Origin: CG-Epi1 sp964634895
Lineage (GTDB): Archaea; Thermoplasmatota; Poseidoniia; MGIII; CG-Epi1
NCBI GenBank assembly: GCA_964634895.1
Contig: CAZWJS010000021.1
Span: 1-26,973, forward strand
Direction of reading: 5' to 3'
Length of the DNA stretch: 26,973 bases
Part shown: positions 6,764-16,300 of the stretch, in pieces
How the letters are laid out: the number at the start of each line of letters is the position of its first letter
Position numbering within the stretch: the first letter of the stretch is position 1
Made by a program: the position numbers and the translations under genes
Notes under the pieces: model-generated
Seen by the model: the letters and a program-made list of their open reading frames with translations, nothing else
The model's database searches: none
Told to the model about the DNA's origin: nothing

Positions 6764-9067
6764 TCAACCTTCCTCCTCAGCTGTTTTGAGCGTTGGAATC
6801 TCTTTAAAGCTGTTATGTGGAGGTGGTGAAGAAGTAGCCCATTCAAGTGACCAACCATCCCATGGATTGTCTCCAGCTTTTTCTCCGTTTCTGTAAGAGT
6901 AAATTACGTTGTAAACGAATATGAGTTGCACAAATCCAAATATGAATGCAAATACAGTTATCATTTGATTTAAGTCAGTTAGTGATGAATCAAAGGTAGC
7001 ATATCTTCGAGGCATACCAGCTAACCCTACATTATGCATAGGGTAGAATGCAGCATTGAAAGATATAAATGAGAGAGCAAAATGTATAAGTCCTAATTTT
7101 TCATCCATTAGCCTCCCAGTCATTTTTGGATACCAGTAGTAAACGCCAGCTATAAAGGAGAATATAGTTCCTCCAACAAGTACATAGTGGAAGTGAGCTA
7201 CCACAAAGTAACCATCATGAAGTGCAATATCTACAGGTATAGACGCTAAAATTATTCCAGTAATCCCACCTATAGTAAATGTAATGATTGTCCCTAGTGC
7301 AAATATCATCGGTGTTTTTAGAATAATGGACCCCCCTGTCATTGTAGCTAACCAATTGAAAATTTTAATGCCTGTCGGCACAGCAACTAGCATAGTCGTT
7401 AACATAACAATAAAGCGGAACAATGGATCAGCTCCTGTAGTAAACATGTGATGTCCGTAAACAACAAATGAAATAATTCCAATAGTAGTCAAAGCATAAA
7501 CCATTGAATTGTATCCAAAAATAGGTCGTCTTGAAAATGTTGAAATAATTTCAGACAAAACCCCAAACGCAGGCAGAATAACGATATATACTTCAGGATG
7601 TCCAAAGTACCAAAATAAGTGTTGCCAAAGTATAGGATCTGAACATGCAGTTGTTCCAGCGAAATCACCAACACAGCTTCCATTGAAATACAGAGTTCCA
7701 AATGTTCTATCAGCCATAAGTAAAATTAGGGCCACTGTGAAAACAGGAATAGATAATAGAAGTAAGAATACAGTTACTAAAATAGACCATGCGAAAAGAG
7801 GCATCCGCATCAGTGTGACACCAGGCGCTCTCATTCTCAGCATAGTTGTCAAGAAATTAATTGCTGTAAGTGTTGAAGAGGCCCCTAACATTATCTGCCC
7901 AGCAACCCAGAAATCAGTACCTGGTCTTGTTGCAGTTGCGCCAGAAGCATATGGAGTATATCCTGTCCAACCAACATCTCCAGCACCTCCTGTAAAATAT
8001 CCAGCATATATTACTAAACCGCCAGTAGGCAATAGCCAATAACTCAATGCATTTAATCTAGGGAAAGCCAAATCTCTTGCGCCAATTTGTAATGGAATTA
8101 AATAATTAGAAAAACCAAAAATGATAGGCATAGCAGCTAGGAAGATCATGGTAGTTCCATGCATTGTAAAGGTAGAATTGTATTCTTGGTATGTCAAGTA
8201 GTCACCATCAATTCTAGGTTCAAATAATTGCCAACGAATCATTAAACCCAGGATTCCTCCAATAAAGAAGAACCCAAAACCAGTACAGATGTAAAGAGTA
8301 CCTATGTATTTGTGATCAGTGGTAGTTAGCCAAGGATAGATTGATTTCCAGAAATCCTTCAAAACATCTTCAAATGATTGCTCTCTGGTAACCATTCTGT
8401 TTCCAACAAAAACAACAGAGAGTGTAATTGCAATGATACTAAAAGCATATGCCATTTTCTTAGGAGTAGATAATTCATGACTTTCAACAACGACAGCAGC
8501 ATTTTTTCCAGCTAGCGCGAATGTCTGTAAATTCCAGTAATCCCCATCATTTCCATCAACTCCATTTGCGTTACCATTAACCGAATTACCCCAAACATCA
8601 AAATTTGCCACTACATTATCATTTTCAGGTGCAGTCCAATTGAAAGACCATTCTCTGAAATCATTTCCCGCTTCGTTATGTGTTAAGTAAGTACTTCCTT
8701 CAGGTTTTTTTACATTATCATCAATAGGAGTTAATTCTCCTGTAGAGGCCTTTATGAAGAAACCACCTTTATTTTCATTCACTGAATTTTCATTTGGTCC
8801 GCCACTAACGTTCAATGTCAAAGTGTAATTTTCTCCAGCAGTAAAGTTTGAAGGTAATGTAAGGTTAAGAATTATATCTGAATTAGGATTATTCATTTCT
8901 CCATCACCAATATTATGGCAGCTACATCCATTAGCAATAACATTACTTTCTTGAATTCCAGGTTCAATTCCATTAGGTGAAGTTTCTCCACTAGGGAATG
9001 CTGACGCTGCAACTAAGATAGATATGACAAATCCTATGCTTAAACTTTTCAAACTTCTAATGTTCAT
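6764..9067 (-). CDS. Cytochrome c oxidase subunit I (type A1) with an N-terminal Reeler/choice-of-anchor V-like domain
   Basis: The catalytic subunit of an aa3-type heme-copper oxidase, which reduces O2 and pumps protons. Residues about 230-767 are a standard subunit I. Heme a ligands are His303 and His627, the heme a3 ligand is His625, and CuB ligands are His490, His539 and His540. The cross-link Tyr494 follows in GHPEVY, and Glu492 marks type A1. D-channel Asp332 and Asn339 and K-channel Lys568 are also present. The first 200 residues are unusual: a signal peptide (1-23), a CSCH motif at 48-51, then a beta-rich domain resembling the bacterial 'choice-of-anchor V'/Reeler-like family (YTLTLNVSGG, THNEAGNDFREWSFNWTAP, GDYWN), and an extra membrane helix at about 205-222. 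The gene overlaps subunit II by ATGA and is directly followed by subunit III. No break in frame is seen at the junction, so it looks like a true fusion. Confidence 0.96.
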   Translation of the reverse strand: MNIRSLKSLSIGFVISILVAASAFPSGETSPNGIEPGIQESNVIANGCSCHNIGDGEMNNPNSDIILNLTLPSNFTAGENYTLTLNVSGGPNENSVNENKGGFFIKASTGELTPIDDNVKKPEGSTYLTHNEAGNDFREWSFNWTAPENDNVVANFDVWGNSVNGNANGVDGNDGDYWNLQTFALAGKNAAVVVESHELSTPKKMAYAFSIIAITLSVVFVGNRMVTREQSFEDVLKDFWKSIYPWLTTTDHKYIGTLYICTGFGFFFIGGILGLMIRWQLFEPRIDGDYLTYQEYNSTFTMHGTTMIFLAAMPIIFGFSNYLIPLQIGARDLAFPRLNALSYWLLPTGGLVIYAGYFTGGAGDVGWTGYTPYASGATATRPGTDFWVAGQIMLGASSTLTAINFLTTMLRMRAPGVTLMRMPLFAWSILVTVFLLLLSIPVFTVALILLMADRTFGTLYFNGSCVGDFAGTTACSDPILWQHLFWYFGHPEVYIVILPAFGVLSEIISTFSRRPIFGYNSMVYALTTIGIISFVVYGHHMFTTGADPLFRFIVMLTTMLVAVPTGIKIFNWLATMTGGSIILKTPMIFALGTIITFTIGGITGIILASIPVDIALHDGYFVVAHFHYVLVGGTIFSFIAGVYYWYPKMTGRLMDEKLGLIHFALSFISFNAAFYPMHNVGLAGMPRRYATFDSSLTDLNQMITVFAFIFGFVQLIFVYNVIYSYRNGEKAGDNPWDGWSLEWATSSPPPHNSFKEIPTLKTAEEEG

Positions 9068-9759
9068 TGAGCCACCGTTATGTACAAATCAGCTAACATT
9101 CCTGAATGTGTTTTACCACAGTATTCAGTACAATATATGCGGTATTTACCTGGTTCTACATCATTAGTATCAACCCATGCCAATGTTTCGATACCTGGCA
9201 CGGCGTCTTGTTTTACGCCAATCTCGACAATGTAAAATGCATGTAAAACATCTTTAGCATTTATGTTAAAACGTACAATACTGCCGTGTGGTATTTCTAA
9301 ACAACCTATGTTGCTTGGACATGAGTTGAAATTAGAGGGTTTAACATAACCATCTTCATAAGTAAAAGACCAATACCACTGTTCTGCATTTACTTCGACT
9401 ACCAAATCAGTTTGGTCTTCATCAGGCACATCCCAAAGGTAGTTTAAGGGTGCAAGAGAAATATAAGTTAACCAGATTACTAAAATTAGGGGAGCTATTG
9501 TCCAAGCTAGTTCAATCTTAACGTTTCCTCTTTCATGAGGGAAAACTCCAGCTTTTAATGCATCTTTAGGCTCAGGATCGCCTTCTTTATGCTTAAACAT
9601 AATTAAGTTATAACCAAGCCAAACAAAGACCAATATTGCGACGATAATCGACCAAATCATCATTTGCCATACTACGCCTCCAAAGCCTCCGCTCGTCCCT
9701 CCAAAATTATCCCAAAGGGAAGGATTATCAAAATATATTAAATCGTTAATCAATGACAT
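9064..9759 (-). CDS. Cytochrome c oxidase subunit II with CuA centre
   Basis: A 231-residue protein with two membrane helices (about 29-52 and 82-102) and an external cupredoxin domain. All CuA ligands are present: His173 in DVLHAFYI, then Cys210, Glu212, Cys214, His218 and Met221 in YCTEYCGKTHSGM. The aromatic patch EQWYWSFTY that passes electrons on is also intact. There is no fused cytochrome c domain, so it needs a soluble or surface donor, which could be cytochrome c or a blue copper protein. An extra Cys pair (Cys147 and Cys153) in a loop may form a disulfide. No lipobox is seen at the N-terminus. The start at 9759 follows a GAGG sequence. A TATA-like ttataacc around 9805-9812 gives it a possible promoter separate from ctaA-ctaB. 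Confidence 0.96.
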   Translation of the reverse strand: MSLINDLIYFDNPSLWDNFGGTSGGFGGVVWQMMIWSIIVAILVFVWLGYNLIMFKHKEGDPEPKDALKAGVFPHERGNVKIELAWTIAPLILVIWLTYISLAPLNYLWDVPDEDQTDLVVEVNAEQWYWSFTYEDGYVKPSNFNSCPSNIGCLEIPHGSIVRFNINAKDVLHAFYIVEIGVKQDAVPGIETLAWVDTNDVEPGKYRIYCTEYCGKTHSGMLADLYITVAQ

Positions 9760-9804
9760 TTTGAGGCCTCAATAATCTAAGGTATTCTCTCCATTTAGAG
9801 TGGG

Positions 9805-9812
9805 GTTATAAA
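9805..9812 (-). promoter_or_regulatory. Possible internal promoter for the oxidase structural genes
   Basis: Read on the minus strand, the gap between ctaB and subunit II (9760-9825) contains ttataacc about 50 nt before the ATG at 9759, with a GAGG about 7 nt before that ATG. This would give a short leader with a ribosome binding site, unlike the leaderless pattern elsewhere. An alternative weaker box, aatacc near 9783, sits at the leaderless distance. Confidence 0.35.
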
Positions 9813-9825
9813 GCATATTTCTATT

Positions 9826-10740
9826 TCATAGGTTTATTTGGTAAGCTGCATCTATTACTAGTATAATAAATAAGGAGTATAGATAGGCATTTGAGAATTT
9901 GAATAAGTTCCATGCATCCTCTTCAGATTTTGTTTTCTTAAGTGTAAAAGCTAAAAATACGAAGTATCCTGATAAAATAAGTCCCAAAATCAGAAAAATA
10001 AGTCCTACATCTCCATTGATAAAAATTAAAATACTGGTAATTAGAAGAATTATTGAATATCCTAAGATATGGTTGCGTGTTACATCTTCGCCTTTCACAA
10101 CAGGTAGCATAGGGACTCCAGCTTCTCCATAATCTTTTCTTTTAGAAAGTGTTAGAGACCAGAAATGGGGTGGTGTCCACATGAATATAATTAATACCAT
10201 GAGCCACGGAAGTACTGCATTAAACTCATTAGAAGCAGCAACCCAACCAATTGCTGGCGGTGTAGAACCAGCTAATCCTCCAATTACGATATTATGAGGC
10301 GTCTTTCGTTTAAGAAACATGGTATAGATAAATATATAGAATAGTGCACTGAAAGCAGTAATAATTCCGGCTTTAATGTTTGCTAATATGCTAACGATAG
10401 CTATACCCATAAGGCAAATACTTATTCCGAAAACTAATGCATGATTTGGTGAGATAAATCCAGAAGGTATTGGTCGGTTCAATGTTCTTTCCATCAATGG
10501 GTCGATATCTCTTTCATACCACATATTGATGGCCATCGACCCTCCACTCGCTAATGATCCTCCAATTAAGACGATAAGTGAAGTAACAAGACTATCTATG
10601 TAGGTCCTTCCATTTTCATATCCCTCTCTTAAGTCATAAGTTAGAACGCCACAGATTGCAGTAGCTTGCAGCAAAAACACAACTCTTGGTTTCATAAGAA
10701 TCCAGTAAATTTTCGCTAGAGATGGTTTTTCTTCTTTCAT
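9826..10740 (-). CDS. ctaB: Heme O synthase (protoheme IX farnesyltransferase)
   Basis: A 304-residue polytopic membrane protein of the UbiA prenyltransferase superfamily, which adds a farnesyl group to heme B to give heme O, the first step to heme A. The first Asp-rich motif is NMWYERDIDPLMERTLNRPI, with Asn72, Asp78 and Asp80. The second conserved loop is at about 186-213, with WTPPHFW, KRKDYGEAGVPMLPV. About nine hydrophobic segments are seen, and length is typical. It overlaps ctaA by the tetranucleotide ATGA, so the two heme-modifying enzymes are made together. The gene is transcribed ahead of the oxidase structural genes, separated from subunit II by 66 nt. Confidence 0.96.
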   Translation of the reverse strand: MKEEKPSLAKIYWILMKPRVVFLLQATAICGVLTYDLREGYENGRTYIDSLVTSLIVLIGGSLASGGSMAINMWYERDIDPLMERTLNRPIPSGFISPNHALVFGISICLMGIAIVSILANIKAGIITAFSALFYIFIYTMFLKRKTPHNIVIGGLAGSTPPAIGWVAASNEFNAVLPWLMVLIIFMWTPPHFWSLTLSKRKDYGEAGVPMLPVVKGEDVTRNHILGYSIILLITSILIFINGDVGLIFLILGLILSGYFVFLAFTLKKTKSEEDAWNLFKFSNAYLYSLFIILVIDAAYQINL

Positions 10741-11756
10741 GAATCATTTTTCCTTGGAACAATATATGTTAGGTATGTAAATGCAAGCACTAAGAAAGTA
10801 GTTACTCCTACTAACAAATGCAATAATGACAAAGCTCCTGAAAAGTTTCCAGCCTCTGCAGAAATAATGTAGAGCCCCCCAAGCAACAAATTAAAGCAAT
10901 ATAGACCTAATCCTAAATCGAAGCCTTTAGAAACTATATTTTGCTTCTCCTCTTGTTTGATTCTTGTTCTTACCCAAATTAAAAAACTCAAAATAAGGAT
11001 TGCTGAGAAACGGTGACTAATTTGTATAAGAACTCCTATTTCTGAGAGTGAAGGCAAAATTGTACCATTACAGAGAGGCCACCCTTCATAGAAACCAATG
11101 CTGCATGCCCCTCGATGATAGCTAGTAGAGAGATAGGCACCAAGCAATAATTGAACCAATAAAAGAACCAATGAATACCATATTAGGTTCTTTATTTTAT
11201 TATTTTTATTATTTTCCTTTAGATTTCTAGGTAATCCACTTTGATCCTCCCACCAAAATAACCCTACTGTAATTAGTGCTAATGTGAACATTAGTGCCAT
11301 GAAGAGATGCATTGAAACGGTCCAAGGCGCATTGTCCAAATCAACAGTGATGTATCCTAAGATTGCTTGTAGCACCAAAAACACAGTAGCAACATTATGC
11401 GTTCTGTAAGTTCTGCTTCCAATTTTGTCTCTTAGAGACCATGCTGTATAGTGACTATAAATTGCGAGTATTCCTATTATTCCTACGAGTCCTCTATGTG
11501 CCCATTCAGTGAAAATTTGGTCTGTTGTGTATCTATGGTTTTCCCCTCTTGAATCTATCTCATCAGGATTTTCTTCCCACCATTTTTCTTGCTCTTCCGG
11601 ACTGACATCGAATCCCCATGTTCCAAAACATGTTGGCCAATCTGGACAACTTTCTCCTGCATCACTTATGCGAATCCATCCACCGGTTGTTATGATCATA
11701 AGGGCAATGAGTGCCAATGTGAATGGAACCAAATGGGAGCGCCACCATACTGCCAT
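10737..11756 (-). CDS. ctaA: Heme A synthase (CtaA/Cox15)
   Basis: A polytopic membrane protein of 339 residues that oxidises the C8 methyl of heme O to a formyl group, giving heme A for subunit I. Two homologous four-helix halves are visible, each with the expected Cys pair in an outer loop: Cys37-PDWPT-Cys43 in the first and CSIGFYEGWPLC in the second. Heme-ligand histidines include His87 in TEWAHRGL (with Glu84), and others in VSMHLF, ISHRFSAI and LLHLLVG. I start it at the ATG at 11756 (MAVWWRSHL). The frame is open to a GTG at 11774, but the ATG has a TATA-like box at the leaderless distance and gives a more typical N-terminus. It is the promoter-proximal gene of the operon and is divergent from the M20 peptidase gene. 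Confidence 0.95.
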   Translation of the reverse strand: MAVWWRSHLVPFTLALIALMIITTGGWIRISDAGESCPDWPTCFGTWGFDVSPEEQEKWWEENPDEIDSRGENHRYTTDQIFTEWAHRGLVGIIGILAIYSHYTAWSLRDKIGSRTYRTHNVATVFLVLQAILGYITVDLDNAPWTVSMHLFMALMFTLALITVGLFWWEDQSGLPRNLKENNKNNKIKNLIWYSLVLLLVQLLLGAYLSTSYHRGACSIGFYEGWPLCNGTILPSLSEIGVLIQISHRFSAILILSFLIWVRTRIKQEEKQNIVSKGFDLGLGLYCFNLLLGGLYIISAEAGNFSGALSLLHLLVGVTTFLVLAFTYLTYIVPRKNDS

Positions 11757-11779
11757 AATTATTGAGCAAATCACTGGGT

Positions 11780-11817
11780 CTTTATAGTTGCGTTTGCACT
11801 TAGATAAACATAAATAA
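11780..11817. promoter_or_regulatory. Divergent promoter region between ctaA and the M20 peptidase gene
   Basis: The 85-nt gap holds a box for each direction. On the minus strand ctataaa (11781-11787) is centred about 28 nt before the ctaA ATG at 11756. On the plus strand acataaataa (about 11808-11817) is centred about 29 nt before the ATG at 11842. Close packing means regulators or RNA polymerase on one side could affect the other. Confidence 0.5.
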
Positions 11818-11841
11818 CAGATATCTCTTTACTGAATCATT

Positions 11842-13251
11842 ATGCCTAATTCACTTGATTTTGATCAGTTATCTGATTTTGTAGATAAGTGGTGGGACAA
11901 GTCAGCACTGCCTAGTTTGTGTGAGTTTGTTGAGATACCGGCTTTATCGCCTTCTTTTGACTTAGAATGGGAGGCCAATGGCTACCTTGATGCAGCGATT
12001 AACACCTTTGTTTCCTGGGTTCGTAGTTTACCATTGGAGAGATTGAGTGTTTCTGTACATCGTTTAAAAAATCGGTCGCCCCTTCTTTTAGTTACTATTG
12101 ATGGAAATTCAGAAGGTGACGTTCTATTCTATTCGCATTTAGACAAACAGCCAGAAGCTACAGGATGGTCTGAAGGTAAAGGGCCTTGGAAACCAGTTAT
12201 AGAAAATGAATGGCTATTCGGCAGAGGTAGCGTTGATGATGGTTACGGAGGATATGCAGGAGTTTTATCTATTTTAGCTTTGCAAGACCAAGGAGTATCT
12301 CACCCTACTTGTCGTTTTTTAATTGAAACGGGTGAGGAAAGTGGTTCTCCAGATTTATCATTGTATTTAGATGAATTGAAGCCACACATTGGTTCACCTG
12401 ATTTAGTAATAGTTTTGGATACGGGAGGTAGAGATTATGATAGGCTATGGATTACGCAGAGCTTAAGAGGGATTGTAGCTGGTACTCTGTCAGTTAAGAT
12501 ATCTACAGTAGGCGTTCACTCGGGGCACGGAAGTGGAGTAATGCCTTCATCTTTTAGAATAGCAAGAAGTCTTCTTTCACGCATAGAAAATCAAGAATCG
12601 GGAGAAATCCTTCCCGAGTGGTTACATATAGAGATACCTGAAAAGATTAAATCTGAAGCCACAAAAATTGTAAATCTTAGCGGCCCAGAGGATGATTTTC
12701 CTTTGTTAGATGGTGTTAAAAAGCAAGTTAATGATCCGCTAGATGTTTTTTTGACAATGACACTCAAACCCAGTCTTTCCATTATCGGAGCAGATGGCAT
12801 ACCTTCAATACAAGATGCAGGAAATGTTCTCAGGACACACACTGATCTAAAAATATCTATCCGCACTCCTCCAGGAATCAATGCAAGCACGGTTGCTCAA
12901 AAGGTACAAAAACTATTGGAAACAAATCCCCCATATGGGGCACATGTCTCTGCTAAAATGACTGAAGTTGCAGATGGTTTTCTTTCTCCAGATTTACCAG
13001 AATCTATATCTAATATGCTAGAAAAGGCCGGTCAGAAATTTTATGGAAATAGTCCTATGCCATTGTTTATTGGCGGAACAATTCCAGTAATGTCAATGCT
13101 ACAATCTAGATATCCTGATTCTAAATTTATTATCACGGGTGCAGGAGGGCCGGGAGGAAATGCACATGGGCCCGATGAAAAATTACACATTCCGACAGCC
13201 AAAAAAGTAACTAAGTGTATGTCTGCAGCGGTGTTTTGTGCAGTTCGTTAA
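11842..13251 (+). CDS. M20 family metallopeptidase (dipeptidase/deacylase type)
   Basis: A 469-residue cytoplasmic (no signal peptide) di-zinc hydrolase of the M20/ArgE/DapE/CNDP family. Metal and catalytic residues fit the pattern: His99 and Asp101 in YSHLDKQP, bridging Asp132 in RGSVDDGYG, the catalytic Glu165 with metal-binding Glu166 in ETGEESGS, Asp193 in VLDTGGRD, and His441 in GNAHGPDEKLHIP. The lid domain insertion starts around His226 (GVHSGHGSG). Length is that of CNDP-like dipeptidases. The exact substrate, whether dipeptides or N-acyl amino acids, cannot be read from sequence. It is preceded by its own promoter and followed by the first giant surface protein. A role in recycling peptides would suit a heterotrophic marine archaeon. 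Confidence 0.92.
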   Translation: MPNSLDFDQLSDFVDKWWDKSALPSLCEFVEIPALSPSFDLEWEANGYLDAAINTFVSWVRSLPLERLSVSVHRLKNRSPLLLVTIDGNSEGDVLFYSHLDKQPEATGWSEGKGPWKPVIENEWLFGRGSVDDGYGGYAGVLSILALQDQGVSHPTCRFLIETGEESGSPDLSLYLDELKPHIGSPDLVIVLDTGGRDYDRLWITQSLRGIVAGTLSVKISTVGVHSGHGSGVMPSSFRIARSLLSRIENQESGEILPEWLHIEIPEKIKSEATKIVNLSGPEDDFPLLDGVKKQVNDPLDVFLTMTLKPSLSIIGADGIPSIQDAGNVLRTHTDLKISIRTPPGINASTVAQKVQKLLETNPPYGAHVSAKMTEVADGFLSPDLPESISNMLEKAGQKFYGNSPMPLFIGGTIPVMSMLQSRYPDSKFIITGAGGPGGNAHGPDEKLHIPTAKKVTKCMSAAVFCAVR

Positions 13252-13259
13252 TAGACGTA

Positions 13260-13271
13260 TTTGTATACAAA
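13260..13271. promoter_or_regulatory. Perfect 12-bp palindrome in the gap before giant gene A
   Basis: The sequence tttgtatacaaa is its own reverse complement. It starts 9 nt after the stop of the M20 gene and lies about 75 nt upstream of the TATA box at 13343. It may be an operator. It is too short and A/T-rich to be a strong terminator. Farther downstream, ggcaa and ttgcc at 13302-13319 form a second, weaker inverted repeat. Confidence 0.3.
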
Positions 13272-13342
13272 ATTTCAATAATAAGTGTCAATATAATTGA
13301 GGGCAATACATATTTTGCCGTATTATCGTTTGAAAGCTACTA

Positions 13343-13352
13343 ATTATATATA
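13343..13352 (+). promoter_or_regulatory. Strong TATA box of giant surface gene A
   Basis: The sequence attatatata is centred about 26 nt before the ATG at 13374, giving a leaderless start. The second giant gene has a near-identical box (gttatatatac) at the same distance, so the two are probably expressed in a similar way. The rest of the 122-nt gap is A/T-rich with only the inverted repeats noted separately. Confidence 0.65.
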
Positions 13353-13373
13353 CTATCACGTCTAGAATAAATC

Positions 13374-16300
13374 ATGAGCGTTAGCAGATTTTCAGTGCTA
13401 GCTGTATTTCTGATGATGGTTTTGAGTGCATTTGTTGCACTTCCAAACTATTATGCAGGTGCAGAACATGATGAGGACACACAACATGGTGCATATTTTG
13501 TATATATAATGACAGAGGATCGCGCAGATGCGATTGTAGAGGCAACTCCCTTGTCATTACATTTTGGAGCACCACCTATGTCAGATAATTCACCTTATGA
13601 ATTAGAATTAATTTGTGAGGGAGCTGAGGAAGGCATTCTTGGAATTTATGGAACTTGGGTGACCTCTGAAGGTGGTAATGCAGGGGATTTTAACGATATT
13701 ACCAGTTGGTCTGTTAGGAATACTAATGGAATTGAATTAGAAAACTTCAAGTATGATCCTATGTCGGACATCATTGGTTTTGAACATCCTATGGTAGTTT
13801 TTGAGGATAATGAGTCTTCTGGTAGTGGCCATATACCTGCCGAAGTGTATGATCAAGAAGAATTTTATTGTGATGGTTCAGATGGTTTCTTTGATCCAGT
13901 TTCACAAGATATAGTAGTTGATATGATTAGTTTGTCGGAATGGGAAATCTCAGTTGATGTAACATTTAGTAGCGAGGCATCCAATCAATTCCGTCAAGAG
14001 ATTTATGAAAGTTGTTCACATATGGGTGGATCAGAAGACCCAGTGATTACAGCTACTTGTTTAGAAATGTATAATGCAGACGATTCTGAAGGTCCGGATG
14101 AAGGTGGCTGTCCACCAGAGTGGGGCTTTGATGATATCGCATGTGAAGATTTCCATGATGCTTGTCATGGAGGAGGTATGTCAATGAGTTGTCTTCACAT
14201 CATGTATGAACTTTGTTATATCTCTGATGTTGGAGGTGAAATGTGTGATGATTTCGGAGATGATGGTGTAATTTATTATTGTTCCAATGATGGTGAAGAT
14301 TACGCCGAATCTATGGGTGGAATTTTATGTCCCGAAGGTCCTGACGTTGTTCCAATGTGTCCAAACGATGAGCTATGCGTTTGCATAGACATCGATGGTT
14401 CATGCGATGATGGCGATGATGATTGGGGATATTATGATGGACCAGATATGCTTTCTTTCATTTGGCAAGTTATAGGTTATGACCGAGGAGACAATACTTC
14501 AGCTGACTTGGTTGATTTCACTTCTGATTTTATAGCTGAAATGGGCATTGGTGATGATCATGATGACATTCCAGATATGGCAAATTATGATGTTTACCAT
14601 ATTGACATTAATGAAGAAGATGCCGCAAACTATACAGTAGATGTCCATGGTGAGCACGATGAGACAACAGGTGAATGGTTTGAACCTGGTTTCGTGTACA
14701 TGTACGAAGGTACACTTGATTATCCTACTTCAGATTTAGATAATGACACATACTCTTGGATGGGAGGTAATGAAAGAGTATGTGAATACGATACAACTGA
14801 AACACATGTATATTGTGACAACTCACTTGGTGGATATTTGGAAGCGGGTAATTACTCCATGTTCGTAACAAATAATTGTGAACAAAGATGGGAACATAAT
14901 GAATCTTCTGATCGCTATGAGTTTGAAGGTTACGATTGCAGGTATGGCTCTTATAATCTTTCAGTCACTAATGATGACAATGGTTCACATGTAGACAATG
15001 TTATTGGAGAAATATCGGAAGATGACCCTGAATTTTTATTTGGAGATGTACATGAATCTCATATATGGGATTCTCAAGAATTTGCATTTTTCACATACTA
15101 TGAAACTCACAGTTTCACATTGGATAATGGTATGAATGCGTCTTATTTCTATTCAGATCAAGATGCACCACATAATGATACTCTAGTAGTCTGGTTATAC
15201 TCAGGTTCTTTCAACCACAGCGATTGGTCTGAGAATTTGATGTACGTAAGTTCTGGTTTTGAGCACTACAATGGTTCGGGAGATTACAATTACAGTTATT
15301 TCAATATGGCTGAGTTTGAACCAGGGAACTATGTTTTCGTTACAACTGGATCACACACACACTCGACTGGTACTTACGATGCAGTTATTGGTAATGAAGA
15401 CGGCGATATTCTAGACAGTTGGTCAGGTGAACTTTGTGGAGATCTTTATGATTCTTGTGAAGGTCAGCAACAGGAGGACGATAGAACGTATTTCAATTAC
15501 TGGTACCATGAATATTATCAAGAAATGGACCATTATGAAGGAGACGGAGAAGATCTATGGCATTACTTCTGGATGGCAATGTATGAAAATTTTACTGCAT
15601 ACGAAAATAATGAAATTACAGAAACTGAATTTGCAGATGCAATTACAGCATTATTATATGAAATGGATGAAATGGGAGCTTTCGAGGGCGATGGTGGCCC
15701 TTCTCCTGAAGAAGCTTTAGAGGCTACAGATGCAAACGGTGATGGTTACATGAGCTTTGAAGAATTCCAAGATCATTGGGAGGCTCAGAATGACACAGCA
15801 GACCTTGATTGGTCTGATGTTCAAGTCTTGTTCAATGATGCAGACACTAATGATGATGATTTACTTGAGCTTGATGAGCTTCAGTATTTCATTGACGGCA
15901 TTGAGTCTATGACTTCTGGTGGCGATGGTGGCAATGGAGATTCTGATGATTGTCCATTTGATAATGCAACAGCCTGTGAAGACTTCGGCCATATGAGTGA
16001 ATACATGGATGATTTTGAATTTGGTTTAGAGATTGCACATTACTGTCTGGAGAATGACGATTCAGGTTGTGAACTTGTTGACAGCATATGTGCAGATCCA
16101 ACACCAGAAAATGAAACAGTTTGTGAGGGTATAGCTGATTTTAATCATGATGATTATCATGGTGGAGGCGAATATCCACTTCTAGATTTCATTTCTGGAT
16201 ATGCAGACCCACATGATTGGTCAGATTTTATGATGTTCAATGAGGAAAATATCATTGGATATCTAAGTGATAATGAAGATAGTCATGCTACAGTTAGTGG

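Noticed and set aside
7509..8042. 177-codon plus-strand frame opposite oxidase subunit I
   Set aside because: The minus strand encodes the conserved copper and heme ligand regions of subunit I; the plus-strand product has no recognisable feature.
8914..8925. CSCH in subunit I as a standard heme c site
   Set aside because: The standard motif is CxxCH; only one residue separates the cysteines here, so covalent heme cannot be claimed.
11757..11774. Longer ctaA start at 11774
   Set aside because: The codon there is GTG; the ATG at 11756 has a better spaced TATA-like box and a more typical N-terminus.
15427..15720. 97-codon open frame inside giant gene A and other frames within the two giant genes
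   Set aside because: They are shadows of highly biased Asp/Glu-rich coding sequence; their translations are Met/Ile/Lys-rich without domain features.
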